Origin: Aphelocoma coerulescens
Lineage: Eukaryota; Chordata; Aves; Passeriformes; Corvidae
Assembly: GCF_041296385.1 (NCBI RefSeq)
Contig: NW_027183981.1
Span: forward strand, 2,358,501-2,422,500
Direction of reading: 5' to 3'
Length of the DNA stretch: 64,000 nt
Of this stretch, positions 33,818 to 44,150 are shown one piece after another. The position numbers and the translations under genes were made by a program. Every line of letters begins with the position of its first letter. Position 1 is the stretch's first letter. The notes below the pieces were generated by a model. It saw only the letters and a list, made by a program, of their open reading frames with translations, was not told the DNA's origin and did no database searches.

Positions 33818-34650
33818 TAGTTACTAACTGGGCTCAGCTGCAGAAGTCACATCTCCCTGTGGTCCCGCTGGATACCTGCAAGGGTAACTAAGTCAACTTC
33901 TGCCCCAGTGTGAGCGAGGGTGTAGCGGCTACCCCTCCCTACTGTTTGGACTCACCACCCAAATAGTAGCCTCATAATTCGGTGCCACAAAACTCATACG
34001 AGTCACGACATGAGCTGCTGACCCTTTGCCCTGGGGGCGGTGAGCTGGATAAAGTCGGGCAGCTGCTCAGGGGGTAGCGCTGCCATGACTCTTGGAATCT
34101 CCCACTTTAGAGCAGGATACGCTAATCACCTAGCCAGGGCCAGCTTGGTTGACCTCTGTGCTTTGAGGGGAAACACGTCAATCAAGCAACTGCACGCGCA
34201 GGGCCATAACTCTAATCCGTCAGAACCTGGGTGTGTACGCCACTTGTTCCAACTACATGGGGGCAAGACTGGACCGGTTGCCATATTCTGCCACCTGGAT
34301 GCTCTGCACTGCTTGCAACCCAGTGGCACTGAGTGGTGGAGACATGGTCTTGTACCAGACGCCATCTGTGCATACAGCTGTGCCCCAGATTGTCAGAAAG
34401 GGCACGCGCATCGTGCCGTACAGGGCCATGTCACTGGTAATGCATGGCTATGCCCCAATCTGTGACCGGTTAAGACTCCAAACCCTGAGTGGGAAACTCG
34501 TTTTGCTGCACGCTGCGAGGCGTGTACCATGACGTCATCCATTTACCACCTCAATCTTGAGCCAAGATTTACCAATTTTGACCAAGGTGGACAGGCCACC
34601 TTCATTAAACCCAGGAAAGTGTGTATTGTGATATGCTCAATAAATGGGAG
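33818..34650 (+). mobile_element. SIDE-like non-autonomous R2-related element 2
   Basis: About 830 bases, R2-like head (ribozyme 33840-33903) and R2-like 3' end with AATAAA near 34639. No R2 protein sequence. Shares the interior of the element at 31634 plus a ~190-base block (about 34200-34400, with GTGGCACTGAGTGGTGGAG) that element 1 lacks and the element at 62328 has. Confidence 0.7.
33840..33903 (+). ncRNA. HDV-like ribozyme core, SIDE-like element 2
   Basis: P2 GCAGAAGT/ACTTCTGC differs from the array at a compensated pair. P3 CACA/TGTG has loop TCTCCC. P1 3' strand is TCCCGCT, and J4/2 AACTAAG keeps the cytosine. Confidence 0.58.
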
Positions 34651-34675
34651 CAGAGTTACTAACTGGGCTCAGCTG

Positions 34676-34737
34676 TGGAAGCCGCACCTCCTCGTGGTCC
34701 CGCCAGATACCCTTAGTGGTATCTAAGTTGGCTTCTG
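34676..34737 (+). ncRNA. HDV-like ribozyme core, copy 10
   Basis: P2 pairs GGAAGCC with GGCTTCT, a different stem sequence from the array. P3 CAC/GTG with loop CTCCTC is kept. P1 3' strand is TCCCGCC, the same complement to 28S as the array. P4 is altered. Confidence 0.52.
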
Positions 34738-35097
34738 CCCCATTGTGAGAGAGGGTGTACCCCTCCCTATTGCTTGGACTTGCCCCCACAATGATAGCTT
34801 CACATCTTAGTTGAAACAAAATTGTTTTGTAACACCTCTTATTCCTGTTGCCCAGAGCCTAGTCCATGGATTTGTGTTGGACACAGAAATGTGGGAGAGG
34901 GCCTGCTGCCAACTTCGACTACCCTCACTTGGACTGACATCTATCTTTGACTGGTTTTGGAACAATGGTACAATCAATGACATTGCTCTACGTATCAAGC
35001 CACTCAGACTGACCCCTTAGATCTGAGGGTCAGTAGAGCCGATATTGCTCCACCTTTACCCTCCACACTGGCAGCTGAGAAGCTCAATTTAGTATGT

Positions 35098-35859
35098 TTG
35101 GAGTTTGTTAACTCCACGATTGACTATGATGCGGGAATCCAACCAGGTGGAAATTGGGAGGGGTTTGCCAAGTACCCCGAGGCATATGAAGCCTTACCAA
35201 CTAGGTCCACCTGGGATGGAGAAACTGAGTGCTTGCTTAAAGATCACAGAGACAAGGATGAGCCTCACACATCTGCAGCTCTCCCTGGGACAAGCTTGGG
35301 CATGATAGCAACTGATACACTTGTGGTATCTGTTCCTGACAAAAATCCATCCTGTCCATCCTGTGATACCCAATTCAATTGGATGCTGGGCCTGACTGAC
35401 CATCTAAAGAGAACCCACAGGAAAAGAAAGATCATCTTTAAGTGTCTCAAATGTGGTAAGGAAAATTTAAAGCACCACAGTATCTCCTGCCACTTCCCAC
35501 AGTGCAAAGGAAATGTGGAAGTGGTCCCAAAGGGTGATTGGATCTGTGAAGTATGCCAGAGGGCTTTCTCCACCAAGATTGGCTTGGGACAGCACAAGAG
35601 GCTGGCGCATCCTCTTGTAAGGAACCTGCAACAAATTGCTGCCCCCCATCCAAAGGAAACATCGGTTAGAGGAGCCCACCAAGAGGTGTGGACTGAGGAG
35701 GAAGAGGCTCTTCTGAGACAATTAGTGATAAAGTATGATGGTAACATCAATAACTTAACCGCAGAGCATATTCCATCTAAAATGGCAAAGCATGTATGTG
35801 ATAAAAGATGTCTTCTAAAAGTTCCCTCTAAAACTGTTCAACCTGATATAGATGGCTAA
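35098..35859 (+). pseudogene. R2 N-terminal, three zinc fingers and Myb, copy 10 (open)
   Basis: 254-codon open stretch, the best-preserved N-terminal half in the window. It starts inside the N-terminal region (EFVNST) and reads finger 1 CPSCDTQFNWMLGLTDHLKR, finger 2 from FKCLKC to CHFPQC, finger 3 CEVCQRAFSTKIGLGQHKR and Myb VWTEEEEALLRQL without a break. It stops at 35857 where the deletion begins. Confidence 0.82.
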
Positions 35860-35937
35860 TGATCCTAATGTGGGGAGAGGAGAACATCCCCCATCTGCCA
35901 AATAGCTGACAGAGGGACTGCTATAGCTCCATTATTC

Positions 35938-37040
35938 ATGGGCCTTGAATACTTCCCTTCACAGAAGGAAGCAGGTAACACCGCTTGTACGGCCCTGATT
36001 ATGGAAAAAGAAGTGGAAAAGAATATCAAAGAGATTAGGAAGAACTCTGATTCGGGGCCACACAGGATTACGTTGGGCTGTCTTATCAAAATGCATCCCA
36101 GGTACTCCCTGTTGATGGAGATCTTCAATTTACGGCTCATAACCAGAACTATTCCTGCTGCCCTGAGTGAATGCCGGTCAGTCTTGATCCCCAAGTCTAC
36201 CAAGGTGGATAGGCTTAATGACATCAATAACTGGAGGCCTATCACCATTGCTTCCACGGTGTTTAGGTTATTCTCCAGGATTTTAATGGCAAGATTGACC
36301 AAAGCGTGTCCCATAAACCTGAGACAAAGGGGATTTATACATGCAGCAGGATGTTCTGAGAATCTGAACTTGATACAACTTACTGTCAAACATGCAAAAA
36401 AGGAGCACAAAGAGTTTGGGATTGTTTTCGTGGACATTGCGAAAGCTTTTGACACCATATGTCATCAGCATACTACCATGAGTCTGATGCAGAGAGGGGC
36501 TGACCCCCACATTAAACACCTTGTTGGCAAAATGTACAAGAGTATCTTTATGTACATCGACACCAAAAAGGAAAAGACAAATCCTTTTAAGTGTCAAACA
36601 GGGTGATCCAGTGTCACCCTTACTATTCAATCTGGTGCTTGGCCCTCTATATGTAAATTGGAGAATCTTGGTGAAAGCAACTGTCAAGGAAGTTTCAAAG
36701 TTACTGCCATGGCCTTCGCTGATGATTTAGTGTTACTGAGTGACCCCTGGGAAGGCATGTGTACGAACATTAAGATCCTAGAGACGATTTGCCATCTAAC
36801 TGGTCTCAAGACACAGGGGAGAAGTATCATGGCTTTTACATCAAGCCAACTAAAGACTCTTCTTATACCATCAATGACTGTCCAGTGTGGATGATAAATG
36901 GCACCCCCCTTAATATGATCGACCCTGCTCACTCTGAGAAATATCTCGGTTTACAGATTGATCCCTGGACTGGCATAGCAGATACAGGTTTATGCGAAAA
37001 ACCAGAAATTAGCTTTGTCGGATTGCTGACGCACTACTAA
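35938..37040 (+). pseudogene. R2 reverse transcriptase, copy 10
   Basis: RT entry to motif B reads at 35938-36606 (NNWRPITIAS, FVDIAKAFDTI). A frameshift near motif B moves reading to 36658-36894, which holds FADDLVLLSDPW. A second frameshift moves the remainder (CPVWMINGTPLNMIDPAHSE, YLGLQI) to 36789-37040. The entry motif is altered to DSGPHRI. Confidence 0.8.
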
Positions 37041-37717
37041 AGCCTCTTCAGAAAATCAATACACTGAAAACTTATAGTATCCAGAGATTGGTACACCTTG
37101 CCCACCACACCAAAGTAAAAGTTGGGCTCCTCAAATCCCCTGACTTGTTAATTCAATCTTTTGTCAAGGAATAGCTTCATCTTCCACCAAACATCTGTGA
37201 TGCTATCTTGTACTCGGATTGTAAAGATGGTGGTCTGGGTTTCTTCACGTTGGTGGCGCTTCTTCCAAGTATACAAGCACGGAGATTATATAGACTGACC
37301 CAGTCTTCCGATGAGGTTTTGACAATGTTCCTAAGAGGGGAACACCTGGAATTGATGTATGAGAAACTGTGCATATGAGCTGGGGGTGATAAAGAGAATA
37401 TCCCACCAATTTGAGAGCCTATTCCATTACCAGAAGGTATCCTTGCTGAGGGTGAAGATGCATCTGAACAGGAGGTTGCCGTTCCAAAGATCCACAGCCC
37501 AAGACCTTGTAACTGACAGAAACATGAATACAGTAAGTGGAAGTAACGGCTATTCCAAGGCCATGGTATTGAGAACTTTGAAAATGATAGTATCAGAAAT
37601 TGGTGGATAGCAAGGTACAGAGGAATACCTCACAGGAAATTGATAACTGCGCTACAACTGAGAGCCAACGCCTACCCCATTTGAGGGTTCCTGGCCAGGG
37701 GTAGGCAAAATGAATGT

Positions 37718-38280
37718 GTGAAAACCTGTAGACATTGTGGCACTGGTAATGAAACACCAGCTGATATTATCGGGAATTGTCCAATACCTCAAGAGGTCAG
37801 GATTAAAAGACACAATTCCATCTGTGAGATGCTTAGCTGCGAGGCTAAAAAGAAGAATTGGACTGTATTCCACGAGCAGCGTATCAGAGACAAGAACAAC
37901 GAGTTATACAAGCCAGATCTGATCTTTTTTAAAGGAAAGGCATTCGTGCTGGACATGACAGTCAGATACCAGCACTCCAACTCATCCTTGTAAGATGCTG
38001 CCAATGAGTGGTCAAGAAATATTAGCAACTTCATAGACAAGTTCAAGATCTTAAAAATGCAGCAGCAGACATTGAATTCATGGGCTTTCCTGTAGGAGCA
38101 CAAGGAAAGTGGTACAAGAAAACCTCTGAGTTGCTACTGGCCCTAGGCTTCTCTAAGAAGAGGCAAGAGAAGACTGCCCGGGCCCTGGCATCCACAGAGC
38201 TCCTCTCTTCCGTTGATATCGTTCATATCTTTGCAAGCAAAGCTCAATCGTTTCTGTGGATGGAAAATAAATACGGCTGA
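37718..38280 (+). pseudogene. R2 knuckle/endonuclease and tail, copy 10
   Basis: Knuckle CRHCGTGNETPADIIGNC has Asp where the zinc-binding His should be. The endonuclease PD and VLDMTVRYQ read to a TAA at 37991. The C-terminal tail (GKWYKKTSELLLALGFSKK to VHIFASKA) is in another frame at 38080-38280. Confidence 0.78.
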
Positions 38281-38438
38281 ATGGCATTGCTGGACAGTGG
38301 GTAGGACACATGAGAACAGTACAATTCTGCCAATCGTCCTGTGTCGCCCACTGCCCGTATTTGGGATAAATGTAACAATTTGGACCAGGTGGATGGGCCA
38401 CCTATACTGAACCCAGAAAAGAAACATATAATCATAGA

Positions 38439-38899
38439 TGTGAAAGGAATGAGAGGGATTTATCTCTACAAACAAACTGTGGGTCTGCTGGTGGATAAAG
38501 CCAGATACTGAGAAAGAAGCAATGGGAGGAACCATAAATTCCATAGGAATTCCACTGATTGACACAAACTATTACTTACCCAAGGCTGTGCTAAATCCCT
38601 GCATTTAGAGAAAAAGAACAGAGACACAAGGAAAAGAAAAGGGGGGGTATACATTAGAATAGGGTCTGTATTAGGTGATTCGGGAAGTCTGTGCCTCTCA
38701 AGTACCTCAGCCAATGGGGAAAGAGAGAGGGAAATGCGGCTGGGAAATTAGGATAAAAAGGAGGCGGCATCCTCTAACAATCTGAGAGACCCATGGGAAA
38801 TGCCCATGACCTTTCCCTTTATTCAAATAAAGTAATGGAACTCCTCTATCTCCTTTTTGGACATAAACCTCTGGTGTTTGTGGATTAATTTTCCTGACA
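38439..38899 (+). mobile_element. Solo LTR of an endogenous retrovirus
   Basis: 461 bases from TGTGAAAGG to CCTGACA (TG...CA ends), with a TATA-like GGATAAAAAGG near 38753 and AATAAA at 38826-38831. It lies between the tail of copy 10 and the middle of another R2 copy, and no short target duplication is visible, so recombination has probably removed one flank. It resembles avian ERV LTRs; the family was not determined. Confidence 0.68.
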
Positions 38900-39673
38900 T
38901 ATGTTTAGTAAGGAACTATGAAGGTGTTCCTGGAGAAAGATCAAATGGAACAAGCATATAAGAAACTGTGGATTCAAGATGGAGGAGACAGAGAAAAGAT
39001 ACTGTCAATTTGGGAGACCAAAACAGTGACTGAACCAATTGGCTCGTATAGTGCAGACATACTGGAAGCACCGTCTTTAAAAAGCAAATTTCCTAAACCA
39101 TGCAATTGGCAAAAAAATTGAATTCAATAAATGGACTACGTTATTGTCCCAGGACTGCGGAATCACAAATTTTGAAGGAGACATAATTAGTAATCATTGG
39201 CTGCAAAATAATAGAGGCATACCTCACAGGAAGCTCCTTTCAGCATTACAACTGAGAGAGAATGTCTACCCCACGAGAGAATTTTTAGCCAGGGGTAGAC
39301 AGGACCAATACCTCAAGGCATGCAGACACTGCAAGGCGGACAATGAAACTTGCACCCACATCATTGGCAACTGCCCAGTTACACAGGATGCTAGGATTAA
39401 GAGGCACAGTTACATCGGCGAGCTGCTGTCTAAAGAGGCGAAGAAGAAGGAGGGGGTAGTGTTTCAGGAACCGCATATAAGCGATAACAACAGTTATATA
39501 AACCTAATCTGGTACTAGCGAAGGTCACCCAGGCATTTGTCGTGGATGTGACAGTGCAGTAGGAATCAGCCAAAGCATCGCCAGAAGAAGCCACTACTGA
39601 GCAAGTGAACAAGTACAAACACCTGGAGAAAGAGGTATGAGAACTTACCAATGAAAAGGACGTTGCGTATGAG
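38900..39673 (+). mobile_element. R2: R2 copy 11, fragment (thumb to endonuclease)
   Basis: Begins within the post-RT region (FLEKDQMEQAYKKLW) and ends in the C-terminal part of the ORF, where the next R2 head abuts. It lacks both UTRs. Reading pieces are 38918-39121 and 39144-39518. Confidence 0.78.
39144..39518 (+). pseudogene. R2 knuckle/endonuclease segment, copy 11
   Basis: Knuckle CRHCKADNETCTHIIGNC is intact and the KRH motif follows. A frameshift just before the endonuclease core moves the PD (KPNLVL, already altered) and VVDVTVQ out of frame at 39500-39560. Confidence 0.72.
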
Positions 39674-40187
39674 GGCTTAGCTACAAACTGGGCATCGCTG
39701 CAGAGGTCGCACCTCCTTGTGGTCCCACTGAATACGCTGCTGAATACGCTGACCTCTGCCCCAGCAAGTTATTGCTGGAATCGCCAGCCAACAACAGCCC
39801 CAAAATCGGTGAAACAAATTTAAGGTAAGAGCTGTGGAGCTTTTTACCCAAAACCTAGCCCATGGGTTTGTGCTGGCCAAAGAACAGCAAGTGGTTGGGG
39901 CTCCACCACCAATCTAATACTTCCTCTCCTTAATTTGCTACAAACTAAAATTCCGGATCCGTAAAATGGGGCCATTGATATGCTTATTCCAGGTATTGAC
40001 CAGCACCCAGACCAGCCCTTCTGACTGGGTAGACTGGGGCCTAGCAATTTAAAACTGGACCACTTGTCTAACACTGAAGGAGACCTGTTGTCTGCAAATT
40101 TACCATCTGACCCCAAGATTTGGTGGAAAATGAAAACAAACTGGTGTTGTTGGAGTTTTATAACTAGGGAGTGTCTGAAACTAATGA

Positions 40188-40610
40188 ATGTGTTCATTTT
40201 TCCACAAGTTGGGAGGGTTTGAACAGGCTGCCGGAGGTGTACAAATGTCTTACACCTCATCTGAGTGCGGGAGAAGACAGCTGTCTCCTGTAGACTATGA
40301 GTTGTTTGTACTTAACCATGGGGAAAAAAGTGGCAAGGAAAAGACAGAAAGCACATCAGAAACATCGCCTCCCGAGCCAGAGAACAACACGCCGGCAAAA
40401 TCCCCACCCGTGCCAGGGAACAGCGTGAATCGGACGCCGGAGGACGTTCCAACAGTGACGATTCCCGACAAAAATCCACCATGTCCATGCTGTGGAACCC
40501 GGGTGGACCATGTGTTGGGCTTAATTAAACACCTGAAAAGAGCCCACAGGAGAAGGAGGATTCGGTTTCAATGTGCTACATGCGGGAGGAAAAACAGTAA
40601 CTATCAGTAA
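40188..40610 (+). pseudogene. R2 N-terminal and zinc-finger segment, copy 12
   Basis: 141 codons with a Ser/Pro/Thr-rich N-terminal part, then finger 1 CPCCGTRVDHVLGLIKHLKR and the first half of finger 2 (CATCGRKN) before a TAA. Finger 3 (CSRDFKTKIGLGQHKR) is at about 40680-40735 in a broken context, followed by a damaged Myb domain. Confidence 0.72.
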
Positions 40611-41386
40611 CTATTGCTAGTCGTTTTCCTAAATGCAGGGCAACGGCTGAAACAGCTCCAGCAGGGGAGTGGGTCTCTGAGGTTTGCAGCCGTGACTTCA
40701 AAACAAAAATCGGCCTGGGACAACACAAAAGATTGGCACACCTGATTGTCAGAAATCAGGAAAGGATTGTTGCTTCCCACCCGAATGAGACCTCTGCCCG
40801 AGGAGCTCACAAAAGGTGTTGAACCAAGGAGGAAGAACATCTGCTGCTAAGGTTAGAGGCTCAGTTTTGGCAAAACAAAAACATCAATAAACTATTAGCC
40901 AAACACATTCCATCCAAGACAGCAAAGCAAATCAGTGACAAAAGGAGATTGCTGCCCGAGGAACCAGCTGTGGGCATGGGAACAGAACCTGGGATGAGTC
41001 ACCATCCAGATAATGAGGAGGAACAGCTGGGGAATATCAACCAGCAGAGGGAGGGGCAGCTGCAGGCCCATTAGCAGAGAACTCTGGGTGAATGGCTTTC
41101 AGCTGGCAAACTCAACACCTTCCCACAGGCATTCAAGCAGTTACTTCATGGCCACGAGATGACATCACTGGTCAATGAGTCAGGGCAGGACTGATTCGGG
41201 ATGCCTCCATATGATAAGCCAGATAAGAACATCCACCCAAGATAAGAACAAAAGGAGGACCCAGGAAAGAAACTCAAGAAGACCTGTCAGGGAGCAATCA
41301 AGAGAGGTAATTACCTGCACTTCCAGTGCCTGTTCCATCTAGATAGGGGGAAATTAGCCAAGATTACTCTGGATGATGTTGAATGT

Positions 41387-42232
41387 TTGTCCTGTGACAT
41401 CCCACCCTGTGAAATTTATTCAGCATTTAAAGCCAGATGGGAAACACCTGGAAAGTTCAAGAGCCTTGGGAACTTCCAAATTAAAGGGAAACCTGACAAC
41501 AGTGCTTTCAGGGACTTAATTATGGCTAAAGAAATTGAGAAGAATGTGCAGGAAATTAGCAAAAATTTAGCTCCTGGTCCAGATGGGATTACCCTAAGGG
41601 ACCTCAAAAAGATGGACCCCAAGTTCTCCCAGACTATGGAGATTTTCAACCTTTGGTTAACATCAGATAAAAATCCCAGACATGGTGAGGGGATGCAGGA
41701 CTGTATTAATACCAAAGTCAGCCAAACTGGATTGTTTAAAGGACACTGATAATTGGAGACCATCACAATTGGCTCCATCTTGTTAAGACTCTTCTCCAGA
41801 ATAATGACAGCAAGGTTGACTAAGTCATGCCCCCTCAACCCAAGGTAAAGTGGCTTTATAAGAGCAGCGGAATCCCCTGAAAATTGGAAACTCCTACGAA
41901 CAATAATTCCATCTCCCAAAAGAGAATACAGACTGCTGGGTGTCGTATTCATGGGCATTGCTAAGGCTTTTGACACCGTGAGCCACCAGCACATTCTACA
42001 TGATCTGCAGCACAGGGTAGCGGACCCCCATGTCACCAGACTGGTGAGCAATATGCATGAGAACATCCATACATATCATCACATTAAAACCTGTTCAGAA
42101 AATGGACTTTCCAAACAAATAGACACCATCCCTACACTAATATACTTGGCAGACCACACGGATGCAAAGCAGGGCTCCTTGAATCCCCTGACCTACAAAT
42201 TCAATCGACTGTCAAGGAATGGCTACACTTAA
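41387..42232 (+). pseudogene. R2 reverse transcriptase remains, copy 12
   Basis: 41387-41749 reads the linker end and RT entry (LAPGPDGITL, FSQTMEIFNLWL). 41951-42232 reads motif A (IAKAFDTVSHQH, with its Asp preceded by a damaged FMGI) and then, across a deletion, jumps to the post-catalytic PTLIYLADHTDAK. FADD is absent. Confidence 0.75.
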
Positions 42233-42267
42233 CACCGTGCACACGTGATGCCGTCCTGTACTCCAGC

Positions 42268-43315
42268 ATGAAGGATGGAGGTTTGGGTATCACCAAATTG
42301 ATGGGCCTCAATCCAAGTATACAGGCCCGAAGATTACGTCGACTTGCCCAATTGTTGGATGATGCCTTAAGATCGTTCCTGAAAGAAGAATGCTCCGATC
42401 AAATCTACAGGAAATTATGGATAACAGCTGGAGGAGATAAAGAAAAGATCCCGTCCATATGGGAGCCTAAACCTAAGACAGAACTGCTGGATGGTGCAGG
42501 TGATGACACAACATCAGAATGGGAAGTAGCTACTCTGAAAGCTCAGTATCTGTGACCATGTAACCAGAGGAAAGAGGAATTTACTAAAGGGAAACAGCTG
42601 GTATCCCAGGGCCCTAGTATTACAAACTTTGAGGAGGATAACATCAGCAATTTCTGGATCTTTAGATACAGAGGCATACCTCACAGAAAAGTAATAACAG
42701 CATTGCAGCTGAGAGCCAATGTCTGCACCACAAGAGAGTTCCTTCCTGGCAAGAGGAAGACAAGATCAGTGCGTCAAAAGCTGCAGGCACTGCAAGGCTG
42801 AAAATGAAACGTGCTCCCACATCATCGGAAACTGTGCAGTAACACAAAATGGCAGAATTAAAAGACACAACTACATCTGTGACATGTTGATCAACAAAGC
42901 TAAAAAGGAGGATTGGACAGTGTTTCAAGAGCCACATGTGAGGGATGACAACGGTGAAATGTACAAACCAGACCTGATCTTTGTAAGAGAAAAACAGGCA
43001 TTGGTGATGGAGGTGACAATCAAATGTGAATGCACTGAAGCATCTTTACAGGAAGCTGCAACTGGAAAAGTGAGAAAATATCAACATCTTCATGAACACA
43101 TTCAGGAACTCGCCAATGCAGGAGATACCAAGTTTGGGGGCTTTCTTGCTGGAGAGTGGAGAAAGTGGTTCTATGGAACAAATGAGCTCCTAGAGGCCCT
43201 GGGTCTCTCCAAAACATGGCGGGAGAAGACTGCCCGGGCCCTGGCTTCCAGAGCACTCCTCACCTCAGCTGATATTGTTCATATCTTTGCAAGCAAGGCT
43301 GGCTCGGTTGCATAG
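42268..43315 (+). pseudogene. R2 thumb, knuckle, endonuclease and tail, copy 12
   Basis: 42268-42555 covers the LNPSIQARRLRRLAQ region. 42719-43315 is an unbroken 198-codon stretch with knuckle CRHCKAENETCSHIIGNC, KRH motif, endonuclease and the whole C-terminal tail to the stop. The second endonuclease acid is Glu (ALVMEVT) where the array has Asp. Confidence 0.8.
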
Positions 43316-43523
43316 AGTTCTTATTGCTTACGCTAATTAAAAAAAAAAAAGTTAAAAGCCTGATGGTACATAAGGACAGTGGGAACGACACAATTCTTCC
43401 AAGGATGTAGCGTTGTGTTTCACCCACTTTTGAGACTAAATTCTACTGATGTGGACCATGGTGGATGGGCCACCTATACTTAACCCAGAAAAGGAACATA
43501 TATGAAAATAAATGCTCAGTAAA

Positions 43524-43812
43524 TAGCCAAATGCCTCATCATCTAATCAGTGATGTGAATGAATGGATCAATGAGATTCCCACTGTCCCTACTTACTATC
43601 CAGAGAAACCACAGCCAACGGAACAGGCTTGGCAGAAGCAACACGGAAAGAAGACCCTGTTGAGCTTGACTCTGTTCTGGCGCTCCGACGAGACACGAGA
43701 GGTGTGGAATACGTGGGAGGCGTGGTGCACACTTGGCAGTGTTGGGTGACCCGCCCACTGGTGTCCCGGCCAGCGGTGAAATACCACTACTCTGATTGTT
43801 CTGGTGAGCACA
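43524..43812 (+). rRNA. 28S rRNA fragment downstream of the R2 site (decayed)
   Basis: TAGCCAAATGCCTCATCATC onward follows the 28S sequence that lies immediately 3' of the R2 cleavage site, through ATTCCCACTGTCCCTAC and AAGAAGACCCTGTTGAGCTT to about 43725. After a diverged expansion segment, GGTGAAATACCACTACTCTG (about 43775-43795) is again 28S. Many differences from the conserved sequence are CpG to TpG/CpA changes, so this is a decayed rDNA copy, not an active gene. Confidence 0.9.
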
Positions 43813-44150
43813 CCTGGCCTCCCGGGTAGAGGAGGGAAGGCTCCCCATGCCCCATGCCGGCAGCAGGCAGACCGTGTCTGAGACCCCAGTGGAGAGACCC
43901 GGCCTTCCCGTGACCACACTTGGCATGCTGGGGACACGGGGTACACCTGGTCCCCTGTTCCAGTGGGGAGATGTGGCATCTCATCCCAGTGGAGGGCAGA
44001 CCTGCTTCCTGTGACCAGACTTGGCCAGTGGGAGACATGAGTGTTTCCCAGGCCTGGGTACCGCTGTGGTCCCTGCTGACTCAGTGCCTGAGCAGGTCCC
44101 AGTGAGCCCTAGCACATGTTCCTCCCCCCACCCTTACCTCCCTGAACCAC
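43813..44150. repeat. Degenerate GC-rich ~100-bp repeat
   Basis: GTGACCACACTTGGC (about 43911) and GTGACCAGACTTGGCC (about 44011) are spaced near 100 bases, and TGCACACTTGGCAGTG occurs just upstream. No gene seen. Confidence 0.35.

Larger units (their letters stand above)
34651..38438 (+). mobile_element. R2: R2 copy 10, older lineage, internal deletion
   Basis: R2 from head to 3' UTR with roughly 500-600 bases missing between the Myb domain and the RT (near 35870-35940), and a decayed thumb region at 37040-37700. More diverged from the array than copies 8 and 14. The 3' UTR block GGTGGATGGGCCACC is near 38388. The tail is cut by the LTR that follows. Confidence 0.82.
39674..43523 (+). mobile_element. 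R2: R2 copy 12, oldest lineage, with 28S junction
   Basis: R2 from a decayed head (CTACAAACTGGGC) to a 3' end in GTAAA that joins exactly to TAGCCAAATGCC of 28S. It has lost RT motifs B to E by a deletion near 42088. The ribozyme P4 is replaced by a 10-base duplication (GCTGAATAC twice, near 39728-39748), so cleavage is unlikely. Sequences are the most distant from the array but closest to the fragment at 55036-56970. Confidence 0.85.

Noticed and set aside
43524..43812. Functional 28S rRNA gene
   Set aside because: Only a fragment with many CpG-type substitutions at normally invariant positions, and R2-interrupted.
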